Shown in pieces: positions 26,389 through 34,147 of a stretch of DNA of 64,000 nucleotides. Each line of letters begins with the position of its first letter. Within the stretch, counting starts at the first letter, position 1. A program made the translations under genes and the position numbers. Source of the stretch: Halomarina ordinaria (GTDB taxonomy: Archaea > Halobacteriota > Halobacteria > Halobacteriales > Haloarculaceae); assembly GCF_030553305.1 (NCBI RefSeq), contig NZ_JARRAH010000001.1:2294001-2358000 (forward strand), read 5' to 3'. A model generated the notes under the pieces. It ran no database searches. It was not told the origin of the DNA and worked only from the letters and a program-made list of their open reading frames with translations.

Positions 26389-27594
26389 ATGGTCTCCGCG
26401 CTCGTCGTCGTCACTCTACTCGTCGCTAGCGTCGCCAGTCTGTTCATGGCGTGGGCCATCGGTGCGGGGTCGTCCGGTTCGACCCCCTTCGCCCCGGCTG
26501 TCGGGGCGAACGCCATCTCGGTGATGCGCGCGGGGTTCGTCGTCGGCCTGCTCGGCCTGCTTGGCGCCGTCCTCCAGGGGGCGAACGTCTCGGAGGCCGT
26601 CGGTCGACAGCTCATCAGCGGCGTGACGCTCACGCCGCTGGCGGCGGTGGTCGCGCTCACGCTCGCGGCGGTGCTCGTCGCCATCGGGGTGTTCACCGGT
26701 TACCCCATCGCTACCGCGTTCACCGTCACGGGGGCGGTCATCGGCGTCGGTCTCGCGCTCGGCGGCGCGCCGGCGTGGGCGAAGTACCAGGAGATAGCGG
26801 CGGTCTGGACGCTCACTCCCTTCGTCGGCGGCGGCCTCGCCTACGCCACCGCCCGCCTGCTTCGCAACGAGTCGGTCTCGGAACGCGTCGCCATCCCGGT
26901 GCTCGGTGCCGTCGTCGGCGTCGTCCTCGCAAACGTCGAGTTCGCCCTGCTCGGCCCGGCCGGCGAGTCGGCGTCCATCGCGAGCGCGACGGCGCTCGAA
27001 CTCCCCTCGTTCTCGAGTTCGCTGGTCGTCGTGGCCGTCTCGGTGCTGGCGGCCGTGCTCTTCGCGCTCGTCCTCGCCCGTGACATCGCCCGGAACGAGG
27101 TGCGCGCCCAGCGGCACTTCCTGCTCGTCCTCGGCGGGCTGGTCGCGTTCTCCGCCGGCGGGAGTCAGGTCGGCCTCGCGGTCGGCCCCCTCCTCCCGCT
27201 GCTCGACGACGTCGGGGTCTTCGTCCCGCTCACCGTCGTCCTCCTCGGGGGCGGGTTCGGCCTCCTGCTCGGGTCGTGGACGGGCGCGCCGCGGATGATA
27301 AAGGCCATCGCGCAGGACTACTCCTCGCTCGGTCCGCGGCGCTCCATCGCGGCGCTCATCCCGTCGTTCGTCATCGCGCAGGTCGCCGTCTTCCTCGGCG
27401 TCCCCATCTCGTTCAACGAGATCATCGTCAGCGCCATCATCGGGAGCGGCTACGCCGCCGGCGGCGCGGGCGTCAGTCGGGAGAAGATGGTGAAGACCGT
27501 CCTCGCGTGGCTGGCCTCGCTCGCCGGCGCCATCGGAGTCGGCTACGGCGCGTACTTCGCCGTCTCGACGGCCCTCGCCGCCCTCGTCGGTTGA
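26389..27594 (+). CDS. PiT family inorganic phosphate permease (second copy)
   Basis: A 401-residue membrane protein with about eleven helices. The two PiT signatures are AWAIGAGSSGSTPFAPAVGANAISV near residue 20 and FSAGGSQVGLAVGPLLPLLD near 250. Its loops are shorter than in the copy at 10583. The duplicated signature diverges from the usual GANDVANA (here GSSGSTPFAP), so affinity or substrate may differ. ATG at 26389 was preferred over tandem GTGs just upstream. The CBS/CorC gene converges on it with only 6 nt between stops. Confidence 0.85.
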   Translation: MVSALVVVTLLVASVASLFMAWAIGAGSSGSTPFAPAVGANAISVMRAGFVVGLLGLLGAVLQGANVSEAVGRQLISGVTLTPLAAVVALTLAAVLVAIGVFTGYPIATAFTVTGAVIGVGLALGGAPAWAKYQEIAAVWTLTPFVGGGLAYATARLLRNESVSERVAIPVLGAVVGVVLANVEFALLGPAGESASIASATALELPSFSSSLVVVAVSVLAAVLFALVLARDIARNEVRAQRHFLLVLGGLVAFSAGGSQVGLAVGPLLPLLDDVGVFVPLTVVLLGGGFGLLLGSWTGAPRMIKAIAQDYSSLGPRRSIAALIPSFVIAQVAVFLGVPISFNEIIVSAIIGSGYAAGGAGVSREKMVKTVLAWLASLAGAIGVGYGAYFAVSTALAALVG

Positions 27595-27600
27595 GGGCGA

Positions 27601-28971
27601 TTACTCGGTCGAGACGCTCTCCGGTTCGGGTTCCTCGTACGTCCGGTCCTTCGAGATACGTGCACGCATGATGCGGGTGTTGTCGACCTGCTCGACGCGG
27701 ATGACGACGTTCTCGTAGGAGAGTTCCTCGCCCTCCTCGACGAGGCGGCCGGCACGGTTGAAGATGAACCCTGCGATGGTCTCGAACTCCTCGCCCTCGG
27801 GGAGTTCGATGTCGAGGGCGTCGTTCACCTCGTCGATGTTGACCTCGCCGCGGACCAGCGCCGTCTCCTCGTCGATGAACTCGATGGGCTCGTCCTCCTC
27901 GCCCTCGAGTATCTCGCCGACGATCTCCTCGGTGATGTCCTCCATCGTCAGCAGTCCCTCGGTGGTCCCGAACTCGTCGATGACGATGACCATGTGCATC
28001 CGGTTCTCGCGCATCTCGCGCAGGAGTTCGTCGACGTTCTTCGACTCGGGGACGTGGAGCGTCGGTTCGATGAGGTCGCCGAGTTCGAGGTCGCCGCGCT
28101 CGCCGTAGTTGAGGTCGCGCACGAGGTCGCGGATGTGGACGATGCCGGCGACGTTGTCGAGGCTCCCCTCGTAGACCGGCATCCGGGCGTGGCCGCTGTG
28201 GATGCACGTCTCGATGGCCTCCTCGATGGTCGCGTCCTGCGGGATGCCGGTCATGTCGAGGCGGGGGGTCATCACCTCCTTGGCGATGGTGTCGTTGAAC
28301 CGGAGGGTCCGCTGGAGCATCTGCCGTTCGTCCTCGTCGAGGACGCCCTCGCGCTCGCCGGTCTCGATGATGTCGCTTATCTCCTGGCGCGTGACGTAGG
28401 AGGTCTCGATGGCCGCCCGGCCGCCGGTGACCCGGTTGACCTGTCGGGTGAGGAAGTCGAACGTGACGACCAGCGGGAGGAGGACGTACTCGGCGAGTTT
28501 CAGGGGACGGGCGATGCGCAGCGCCCAGTTCTCGGTGTTCTCGATGGCGTAGGACTTGGGGGCGCTCTCGCCGAACAGGAGGACGACGGCGGTGATGGCG
28601 AGCGTCGCGACGGCGACGGCCGCCCCGCCGCTCAGGTAGAAGCTCAACAGCCCCGTCGCGATGGACGACATCGCGATGTTGACGATGTTGTTCCCGACGA
28701 GGATGGTCACGAGCAGTCGGTGGGGGTCCTGCTTGAGTCGTTTGACCGTCGCCGCGCCCGGTCGCCCCTCCTCGTTGAGCGCGTCGACGCGGTGGGACGC
28801 GAGCGAGAACATGGCGATCTCCGACGACGAGAAGAACGCCGACAGCACGATGAGCAGGAAGATGACGCTGACGCCGATGAGCGTGAACTGCATCTGGCTC
28901 AGCGCCAGCGGTCCGATCTCGACCTGCTGGAGGGTGGTCGCAGTGAGAACTCCCGAGAGACGATGGCCCAT
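27601..28971 (-). CDS. DUF21/CBS/CorC_HlyC membrane protein
   Basis: A 456-residue protein in the order DUF21 membrane domain (about 20-190; LSAFFSSSEIAMFSLASHRVDAL, TILVGNNIVNIAMSSIATG), paired CBS domains (about 220-340; VMTPRLDMTGIPQDATIEEAIE, HMVIVIDEFGTTEGLLTMEDITEEIVGEI) and a C-terminal CorC_HlyC domain (about 360-440; VNIDEVNDALDIELPEGEEFETIAGFIF). Relatives (CNNM, CorC, MpfA) extrude Mg2+. The name hemolysin is historical. With mgtE elsewhere in the window the cell has both import and probable export. Start ATG 28971; in-frame upstream starts would add a nonconserved stretch. Confidence 0.9.
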   Translation of the reverse strand: MGHRLSGVLTATTLQQVEIGPLALSQMQFTLIGVSVIFLLIVLSAFFSSSEIAMFSLASHRVDALNEEGRPGAATVKRLKQDPHRLLVTILVGNNIVNIAMSSIATGLLSFYLSGGAAVAVATLAITAVVLLFGESAPKSYAIENTENWALRIARPLKLAEYVLLPLVVTFDFLTRQVNRVTGGRAAIETSYVTRQEISDIIETGEREGVLDEDERQMLQRTLRFNDTIAKEVMTPRLDMTGIPQDATIEEAIETCIHSGHARMPVYEGSLDNVAGIVHIRDLVRDLNYGERGDLELGDLIEPTLHVPESKNVDELLREMRENRMHMVIVIDEFGTTEGLLTMEDITEEIVGEILEGEEDEPIEFIDEETALVRGEVNIDEVNDALDIELPEGEEFETIAGFIFNRAGRLVEEGEELSYENVVIRVEQVDNTRIMRARISKDRTYEEPEPESVSTE

Positions 28972-29056
28972 TGACGGGTGCTCTTCTGGCCCGTCGAGAT
29001 TAAGCGTTGTCATGGACGTCGAAGGGCTTAGGACGCTCACGCCCGTCCTCCGACGC

Positions 29057-29317
29057 ATGGAGGAGACGATCACGCTCTACCGACTGCAGGCGTGTCCCTA
29101 CTGCGAACGCGTCGTGCGCGTCCTCGACGAACTCGACCTGCCGTACCGCTCGCGGTTCGTCGAGCCGATGCACTCCGACCGGAACGTCGTCAGGCGCCTC
29201 AGTGGGAAGCGAACCGTCCCGGCCATCGTCGACGAGCACACCGGCGTCACCATGTCCGAGAGCGCGAACATCGTCGACTACCTCCGCTCCGAGTACGGCG
29301 ACGGGGGTGCGGCCTGA
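29057..29317 (+). CDS. Glutaredoxin/GST N-terminal-like protein
   Basis: An 86-residue thioredoxin-fold protein with an active-site CPYC (C13, C16) in YRLQACPYCERVVRVLDELD. The cis-Pro is in RTVPAIVDEHTG and a SESANIVDYL ending matches GST_N and glutaredoxin-like proteins. It may reduce disulfides using gamma-glutamylcysteine-type thiols that haloarchaea make in place of glutathione; that partner is inference. The TGA overlaps the ATG of the next gene (TGATG), so the redoxin-fold partner is translationally coupled. Confidence 0.87.
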   Translation: MEETITLYRLQACPYCERVVRVLDELDLPYRSRFVEPMHSDRNVVRRLSGKRTVPAIVDEHTGVTMSESANIVDYLRSEYGDGGAA

Positions 29318-29829
29318 TGGTGGACTTCGACGTCGTCGACCTCGGCCCCGTCGACCACCCCGCCGTCGGCGAGTCGGCGCCGGACTTCACCCGGCCGCTC
29401 GTCAACGCCGAGTACTGGGAGGACACCTCGTTCTCGGCCCTCTACGAGGAGGGCCCCGTGCTGCTCGTCTTCCACACGATGGACGGGGCGTTTCCCTCGA
29501 CGTACCTCTGGAACGAGGTCCGGGACCGGGGGTGGACCGACCGGCTCCGCGTGGTCGGCCTCTCCGTCTCCTCGCCGTACGAGCACAAGACGCTCATCGA
29601 GGAGCGCGGCGTCGACGCGACGCTGTTCTCGGACCCGGCGAACGGCGTGGCCGAACGGTACGGCATCGCGAACGACCTCGACGGGATGACCGGCGTCAGC
29701 GAACCCCGCCCCGCGGTCTTCCTCGTCGACACCGAGGGGACGGTTCAGTACGCGTGGGTCGCCGCCGAGTGGCCCGAGTTCCCCGACTACGACGAGGTCG
29801 AGGCCGCCATCGACGAGCACGTCGCGTAA
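29317..29829 (+). CDS. Redoxin-fold protein lacking cysteine
   Basis: A 170-residue AhpC/TSA-like protein. The opening VGESAPDFTRPLVNAEYWEDTSFSALYEEGPVLLVFHTMDG aligns with the peroxiredoxin lead-in, and VFLVDTEGTVQYAWVA with the late beta hairpin. Where a peroxidatic Cys should follow (xxxTxxC), the chain reads HTMDGAFPSTYLW, and the whole protein contains no cysteine. It therefore cannot be a classical peroxiredoxin. It may be a structural or regulatory partner of the CPYC protein whose stop codon it overlaps. Confidence 0.8.
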   Translation: MVDFDVVDLGPVDHPAVGESAPDFTRPLVNAEYWEDTSFSALYEEGPVLLVFHTMDGAFPSTYLWNEVRDRGWTDRLRVVGLSVSSPYEHKTLIEERGVDATLFSDPANGVAERYGIANDLDGMTGVSEPRPAVFLVDTEGTVQYAWVAAEWPEFPDYDEVEAAIDEHVA

Positions 29830-29883
29830 CCGACTCGCCGGCGACCCGCTACGCTTTTTCGCGCCGCGCGCCCACCGCCGACG

Positions 29884-30486
29884 ATGAGCGACGTCTCCGA
29901 CTCCGACCTCGCCACGGCGGCGGCCGCCGTCCGCGACGGCGAGTGCGTGGTCTACCCGACCGAGACGGTGTACGGACTCGGCGCGGACGCCCGCTCCGCC
30001 GCCGCCGTCGAACGGGTGTTCGACCTGAAGGGCCGCTCGCGCGAGAAGCCCGTCTCGCTCGCCGTCCCGAGCGTCGAGGCCGCCCGCGTGCACACCCGTC
30101 CGACCGACCGCGAGATGGCGTTCATGGAACGGTTCCTTCCCGGTCCGGTGACCGTCGTCGTCGAACGACGCGCGGGCGTCCCAGACGTCCTCACCGCCGG
30201 GCGTGACCGCGTCGGCGTGCGCGTCCCCGACCACCCCGTCGCGCTCGCGCTCCTCCGGCGGGTCGCGCCGACGCCCGTCACGGCCACGAGCGCCAACCGG
30301 AGCGGCGCGGGCAGCGCCAGACGCGTCGACGACATCGACCCCGCGCTCCGCGACCGGGTCGGGGCCGTCCTCGACGCCGGCGGTCTCGCCGGCACCGAGA
30401 GCACCGTCGTCGACGTCTCCGCCGGGTCGATTCACCGGCGCGGGGCGAACGCCGACGCCGTCGAGGACTGGCTGGCCGACTACTGA
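29884..30486 (+). CDS. sua5: Threonylcarbamoyl-AMP synthase (Sua5/YrdC)
   Basis: A 200-residue YrdC-domain protein that makes threonylcarbamoyl-AMP from threonine, bicarbonate and ATP, for the t6A37 modification of ANN-decoding tRNAs. Diagnostic segments are VVYPTETVYGLGADARS, FDLKGRSREKPVSL and TATSANRSGAGS. The Sua5 C-terminal domain of the longer form is absent, so it is the YrdC-type length. A weak TATA-like GCTTTTTCGCG precedes the ATG. Downstream neighbour converges. Confidence 0.93.
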   Translation: MSDVSDSDLATAAAAVRDGECVVYPTETVYGLGADARSAAAVERVFDLKGRSREKPVSLAVPSVEAARVHTRPTDREMAFMERFLPGPVTVVVERRAGVPDVLTAGRDRVGVRVPDHPVALALLRRVAPTPVTATSANRSGAGSARRVDDIDPALRDRVGAVLDAGGLAGTESTVVDVSAGSIHRRGANADAVEDWLADY

Positions 30487-30502
30487 CCTGACCCGACCTC
30501 GC

Positions 30503-31147
30503 CTACCCCAGCAGCGACCGGAGCGACCGCGTCCGGACGCCACACTCGTCCCGGTACTCGCAGGGTTCGCACTTCGCCCGGTCGCGCGTCCGCGCCGGCG
30601 GCCCGGTCACGCTCGCGGCCGTCCGGAGCGCTCGTCGGAACTGGCCGGTCCGCCGGGCGGTGAGCGGTACCTCGCGCACTACGCCGTGCGTCGGGTACTC
30701 GACGTACGCCCGCTCGACGCGCGTCTCGCGCGTCCACGCGAGCGCCTTCGCCATCGCCACCGCCCGGACGGTCTGGGGCGCCCAGACCCCCGTTTCGGGG
30801 GGGACGCCGGCCGAGACGAGACTCGGCGCGAGCGGCTCCTCGACGACCTTGTGAGCGACCCCGCGCACCTGTCGACCGGTGAGGAAGACGTCGCGCTTCG
30901 GCGGATTACAGAGGGCGTCGAAGGCGTCGATTCGGGCCCCCGAGCGGCCGAGCGCCGCCCGGTAGGCCGTCGGCGAGACGGCGATGGGTTCCGCGCGCAG
31001 GTCGGTCGCCGGGTCGCGCAACTCGTCGTACCGGAAGGCGAGTTCGTGACGTTCGTCGCGCTCGGGGTACGGACTGTCGTCCCGGCGGCGGTAGTAGAGC
31101 TTCCGCGCGCAGTAGGCCGCGAGCGAGACGTCGGTGATTGCCTGCAC
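30503..31147 (-). CDS. Stand-alone Cas4-like Fe-S nuclease
   Basis: A 214-residue PD-(D/E)XK-type nuclease related to Cas4 and the Dna2 nuclease domain. Likely cluster cysteines are C13 (AYCARKLYYRR) and C193, C196, C202 (CEPCEYRDEC). The RecB-like core includes GVAHKVVEEPLAP and the YVEYPTHGVVREVPL strand with the catalytic acidic/lysine positions partly replaced. Start is a GTG at 31147. No CRISPR array or cas1/cas2 is anywhere in the window, so the role is probably DNA repair rather than spacer acquisition. Confidence 0.72.
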   Translation of the reverse strand: MQAITDVSLAAYCARKLYYRRRDDSPYPERDERHELAFRYDELRDPATDLRAEPIAVSPTAYRAALGRSGARIDAFDALCNPPKRDVFLTGRQVRGVAHKVVEEPLAPSLVSAGVPPETGVWAPQTVRAVAMAKALAWTRETRVERAYVEYPTHGVVREVPLTARRTGQFRRALRTAASVTGPPARTRDRAKCEPCEYRDECGVRTRSLRSLLG

Positions 31148-31313
31148 GACGGGTCTGGTCCCGTTCCCCTACTTGAACGTTCGGCCTGGCGCGTTGTCCG
31201 TCGGTCGGTGGCTCCCTTCGAGTAGTCACTACTGAACCGCACCGCGAGCGACCGCCGGGAGCGAGCGGACGCGTCGAACCTCCGAAGGGGGTGAGGCGCG
31301 GTTTCGGTCGAGG

Positions 31314-31363
31314 TTTTACCAGCGAGTGAGCGCGTCGGAGGCGCGCGAACGAGCGCAGTAAAA
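31314..31363. repeat. Interrupted inverted repeat downstream of cmi4
   Basis: TTTTAC (31314-31319) and GTAAAA (31358-31363) face each other across a stretch containing GCGCG and CGCGC, giving an interrupted hairpin. It ends seven nucleotides before the stop codon of the minus-strand cmi4 gene, so on that strand it lies in the 3' untranslated region. The surrounding GCGAG...GAGCG-type sequence resembles the extragenic elements often seen between haloarchaeal genes. Function unknown; a transcription-end structure is possible. Confidence 0.4.
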
Positions 31364-31369
31364 CGTCGG

Positions 31370-31966
31370 TTAGAAGGAAACGTCCGTCTCCATCCCGTCG
31401 GTGGCCTCGTCGAGGCCGTCCTCCTGGACCTCCTCGGTGTGGCCGGCGAGGTCGGCGTCCGTGAGCAGTTCCTCGAACTCGCTGTGGAAGCGGTCGTTGA
31501 CGCTCCGGCGACGGGTCTGAGTCTCGACGACCGCGCGGTACTTGCGGACAGTGGACTCGGCGACGTCGAGTTCCGCGGCCACCTCGGTGACCGGGCGGTC
31601 CTCGTTCAGCAACTCGCGCAGGCGCTGGAGTTCGAAGGGTGCGTCCGTCTCGCGCTCGCGCAGCAGGTGCAGGTCGTGACGCGCCCGGACGACCGTCTCG
31701 CGGTCGGCGTCGAGGCGCTCGGCGAGCGCGGCGTCGCTCTCGCCGTCGAAGAACCCGTAGATGACCGTCAGCAGGTCGTCGTCAGCGAGGTCCGTCCGGA
31801 ACTCGAACTGCTCGCGCATGCGCGCGACGAGTTCGTCGATGCGCGCCTCGATTCGCCCCCGGTCCTCGCTGAGTGACCCCCTCGCCGCCTCCTGCTTCTC
31901 CGTCACCGTCTCGCCCTCCGTGACGTCGATGAAGATGTCGCGGAGTTCCTCGGTCTTCTTGTTCAT
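31370..31966 (-). CDS. Cmi4-like (conditioned-medium-induced) regulator
   Basis: A 198-residue soluble protein. The N-terminus (MNKKTEELRDIFIDVTEGETVTEKQE) is followed by a coiled acidic region. A helix-turn-helix-like part near 75-150 contains DAALAERLDADRETVVRARHDLHLLR and PVTEVAAELDVAESTVRKYRAV. It matches my memory of conditioned medium-induced protein 4 of haloarchaea, a density-linked protein of unknown mechanism. The two HTH-like segments suggest DNA binding. ATG at 31966 was chosen; a longer frame would add a basic non-family stretch. Confidence 0.8.
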   Translation of the reverse strand: MNKKTEELRDIFIDVTEGETVTEKQEAARGSLSEDRGRIEARIDELVARMREQFEFRTDLADDDLLTVIYGFFDGESDAALAERLDADRETVVRARHDLHLLRERETDAPFELQRLRELLNEDRPVTEVAAELDVAESTVRKYRAVVETQTRRRSVNDRFHSEFEELLTDADLAGHTEEVQEDGLDEATDGMETDVSF

Positions 31967-32020
31967 TAGTGGCTGTAAGGTCACGCGACTCCCCCTCTTG
32001 AATCTACTGCCTACCCCTCC

Positions 32021-32050
32021 CGTCAACCGACGGGTTCAATGTGGTTGACG
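32021..32050. promoter_or_regulatory. BirA-type biotin operator upstream of bioYMN
   Basis: CGTCAACC-N14-GGTTGACG, two perfect 8-bp inverted half-sites separated by 14 nt. The centre is 33 bp before the bioY ATG. This is the spacing and half-site logic of the BirA operator (TTGTAAACC-N14/16-GGTTTACAA in enteric bacteria, variants GTTAAC...in others). A likely TATA region at about 32037-32043 lies inside the spacer, so occupancy would repress transcription when biotin is plentiful. The regulator itself is not in the window. Confidence 0.72.
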
Positions 32051-32067
32051 ACGACCGCCGAGACGAC

Positions 32068-32649
32068 ATGGACACGACAGAGCAGACGGTGGACCTCGTG
32101 GGCGACGAGACGGTCGAGAACGTCGCCCGGGCGGCGCTGTTCGCGGCGCTGACCGGTGCGTTCGCCTACGTGGTCTTCCCGAACCCGGTGTCGCCGACGG
32201 ACATCACGCTACAGGTCCTCGGGGTGTTCCTCGCGGGTATCTTCCTCGGGCCGGTCTGGGGGACCGTCTCGATGGTGCTCTACCTCGCGGCGGGGTCGCT
32301 CGGCGCGCCGGTGTTCCTCGGGGGGGCGGCGGGAGTCGGACAGTTGCTCGGCCCCACCGGCGGGTACCTCCTCTCGTACCCGCTCGCGGCCGGCGTCATC
32401 GGCCTCGTCGTCCACGGCGGCGCGACGCTGCGCGACCCGAGCGCGGCGAGCCTGTTCCGCCTCGTCGCGGCGCTGACGCTCGGGACGCTCGTCATCTACG
32501 CGCTTGGCGCCCTCGGGCTGATGTTCTTCGGCGACCTCGGCGTCCGGGCGGCGGTCGTCGGAGGGGCGCTCGTCTTCCTCCCGGCGGAGGCGCTGAAGGC
32601 GGCCGCGGCCGTCGGCATCGTCCGGAGCGACGCCATCGCGGCGGCATGA
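32068..32649 (+). CDS. bioY: Biotin transporter substrate-binding subunit BioY
   Basis: A 193-residue S-component with six membrane helices. The BioY-typical FPNPVSPTDITLQVLGVFLAGIFLGPVWGT appears near residue 40, with LYLAAGSLGAPVFLGGAAG and LLGPTGGYLLSYPLAA thereafter. It binds biotin in the membrane and delivers it to the ECF module. I start at ATG 32068; a GTG at 32041 would place the operator inside the coding region. Its stop overlaps the bioM start (ATGA), so bioY-bioM-bioN form one operon. Confidence 0.93.
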   Translation: MDTTEQTVDLVGDETVENVARAALFAALTGAFAYVVFPNPVSPTDITLQVLGVFLAGIFLGPVWGTVSMVLYLAAGSLGAPVFLGGAAGVGQLLGPTGGYLLSYPLAAGVIGLVVHGGATLRDPSAASLFRLVAALTLGTLVIYALGALGLMFFGDLGVRAAVVGGALVFLPAEALKAAAAVGIVRSDAIAAA

Positions 32650-33362
32650 TTCGCGTCGAGGACCTCGTCCACCGCTACGGGGCGACCCAGGCGCTCGACG
32701 GCGTCTCGCTGTCGGTCGCGGACGGCGAGTTCGTCCTCCTCGCGGGGGCGAACGGCTCGGGCAAGACGACGCTCGTCCGGCACTTCAACGGCCTGCTGCC
32801 CCCCGACGAGGGACGGGTCACCGTCGACGGCCGTCCCGTCGACGAGGACGTCGTCGCCGCCCGCACCAGCGTCGGCATGGTCTTCCAGGACCCGCGGGAC
32901 TGCTTCGTCGCCGCGACGGTCGGCGCCGACGTGGCCTTCGGCCCGGAGAACCTCGGACTCGCCCACGAGGAAATCGACCGTCGCGTCGGCGAGGCGCTCG
33001 CCGCCGTCCGGATGGACGGCCGGCGCGACGAGCGCATCGACGCCCTCTCGGGCGGCGAGCAGGCCCGCGTCGCCATCGCCGGCGCGCTCGCGATGCGCCC
33101 CGCCCACCTCGTCCTCGACGAACCGTTCGCCGGGCTGGACTGGCCGGCCCGGACGGCCGTCCTCGACCGACTGGTGGCCCTCAACGACGAGGGGACCGGC
33201 GTGGTGGTCGTCACCCACGACCTGCGGGACGTCCTCGACGTCGCCGACCGGCTCGTCGTCCTCTCGGCGGGCCGGGTCGTCGAGGACGGCCCGCCGGAGT
33301 CGGTCGCGTCCCGCCTCGCAGTGCACGACGTCCGGCCGGTCGCCGCCGACGCCCCTCCCTGA
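32646..33362 (+). CDS. bioM: ECF transporter ATPase (biotin module)
   Basis: A 238-residue ABC ATPase of the energy-coupling factor type. Walker A is GANGSGKTTL near 36, the Q-loop is GMVFQDPRDCFVAATV, the signature LSGGEQARVAIAGAL, and Walker B LVLDEPFAGLD. The H-switch is VVTHD. It powers biotin uptake with BioY and BioN. Gene order Y-M-N and the four-base overlap make the assignment firm. Only one ATPase gene is present, so it must form a homodimer. Confidence 0.93.
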   Translation: MIRVEDLVHRYGATQALDGVSLSVADGEFVLLAGANGSGKTTLVRHFNGLLPPDEGRVTVDGRPVDEDVVAARTSVGMVFQDPRDCFVAATVGADVAFGPENLGLAHEEIDRRVGEALAAVRMDGRRDERIDALSGGEQARVAIAGALAMRPAHLVLDEPFAGLDWPARTAVLDRLVALNDEGTGVVVVTHDLRDVLDVADRLVVLSAGRVVEDGPPESVASRLAVHDVRPVAADAPP

Positions 33363-33365
33363 GTC

Positions 33366-34070
33366 GTGTCGACCTACACCCCCGGCGAGTCGTTCGCCCA
33401 CCGCCTCGACCCCCGGAGCAAACTCGCCGTCCAGGCGGGCTTCGCCGTCGCCGCGCTGGCACACACGACCGTCCCGGGACTCGCGGTCCTGACCGGGGTC
33501 TGTGCAGCGATACTCCTCGCCGCCCGGACGCACCCGGCGCGCGCGCTCGCGGACCTCCGGCTGTTGCTCCCCTTCCTCGTCCTCCTGCCGGTGGTCGAGG
33601 GAGCCACGCTGGGGCCGCCGTGGTTCTCGGTCGCCGACGCTCGCGCGCCCGCCCTCGCCAGCTACCGGACGCTGCTGGTCGTCCTCGTGAGCGTCGCGTA
33701 CGTCCGGACGACGCCCGTCAGGGAGTCACGGGCGGCGGTCCAGCGACTCGTCCCCGGTAAGCCCGGTCGGGTCCTCGGGACGGGTGTCGCGCTCGTCTTC
33801 CGGAACCTCGCGGTGTTCCGGGGTGACCTCCGGCGCGCCCGCGAGGCGTCGGCGGCGCGACTGGGGGACGAACGCCCGCTCGTCGACCGGATGCGTCTCG
33901 TGGCGACGGCGGGGCTGGCGCGCGCGCTCGGACGGACCGAGACGCTCTCGCTCGCCATGCGCGCGCGCTGTCTCTCGTGGAACCCCACGCTCCCGCCGCT
34001 CGCCCTCGCGCGCGTGGACGTGCCGGTGCTCGCGCTCGCGTGTACCCTGTTCACCTGGGGGCTGCTCTGA
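33366..34070 (+). CDS. bioN: ECF transporter transmembrane subunit (biotin module)
   Basis: A 234-residue T-component. The N-terminus YTPGESFAHRLDPRSKLAVQAGFAV leads into about five hydrophobic segments. The cytoplasmic ATPase-coupling helices carry RRAREASAARLGDE and LALAMRAR(C) type Ala-Arg-x motifs (here TLSLAMRARCLSW). Start is a GTG at 33366, four bases after the bioM stop. Third gene of the biotin operon; ends 77 nt before the Fe-S oxidoreductase gene. Confidence 0.9.
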   Translation: MSTYTPGESFAHRLDPRSKLAVQAGFAVAALAHTTVPGLAVLTGVCAAILLAARTHPARALADLRLLLPFLVLLPVVEGATLGPPWFSVADARAPALASYRTLLVVLVSVAYVRTTPVRESRAAVQRLVPGKPGRVLGTGVALVFRNLAVFRGDLRRAREASAARLGDERPLVDRMRLVATAGLARALGRTETLSLAMRARCLSWNPTLPPLALARVDVPVLALACTLFTWGLL

Positions 34071-34147
34071 GCTACCAGCGAAAACAACCCGACGCGACGC
34101 GGATTCCGTTGGTAAGACTTAACCCCCTGCTTCGTTGCTGATAGAGT

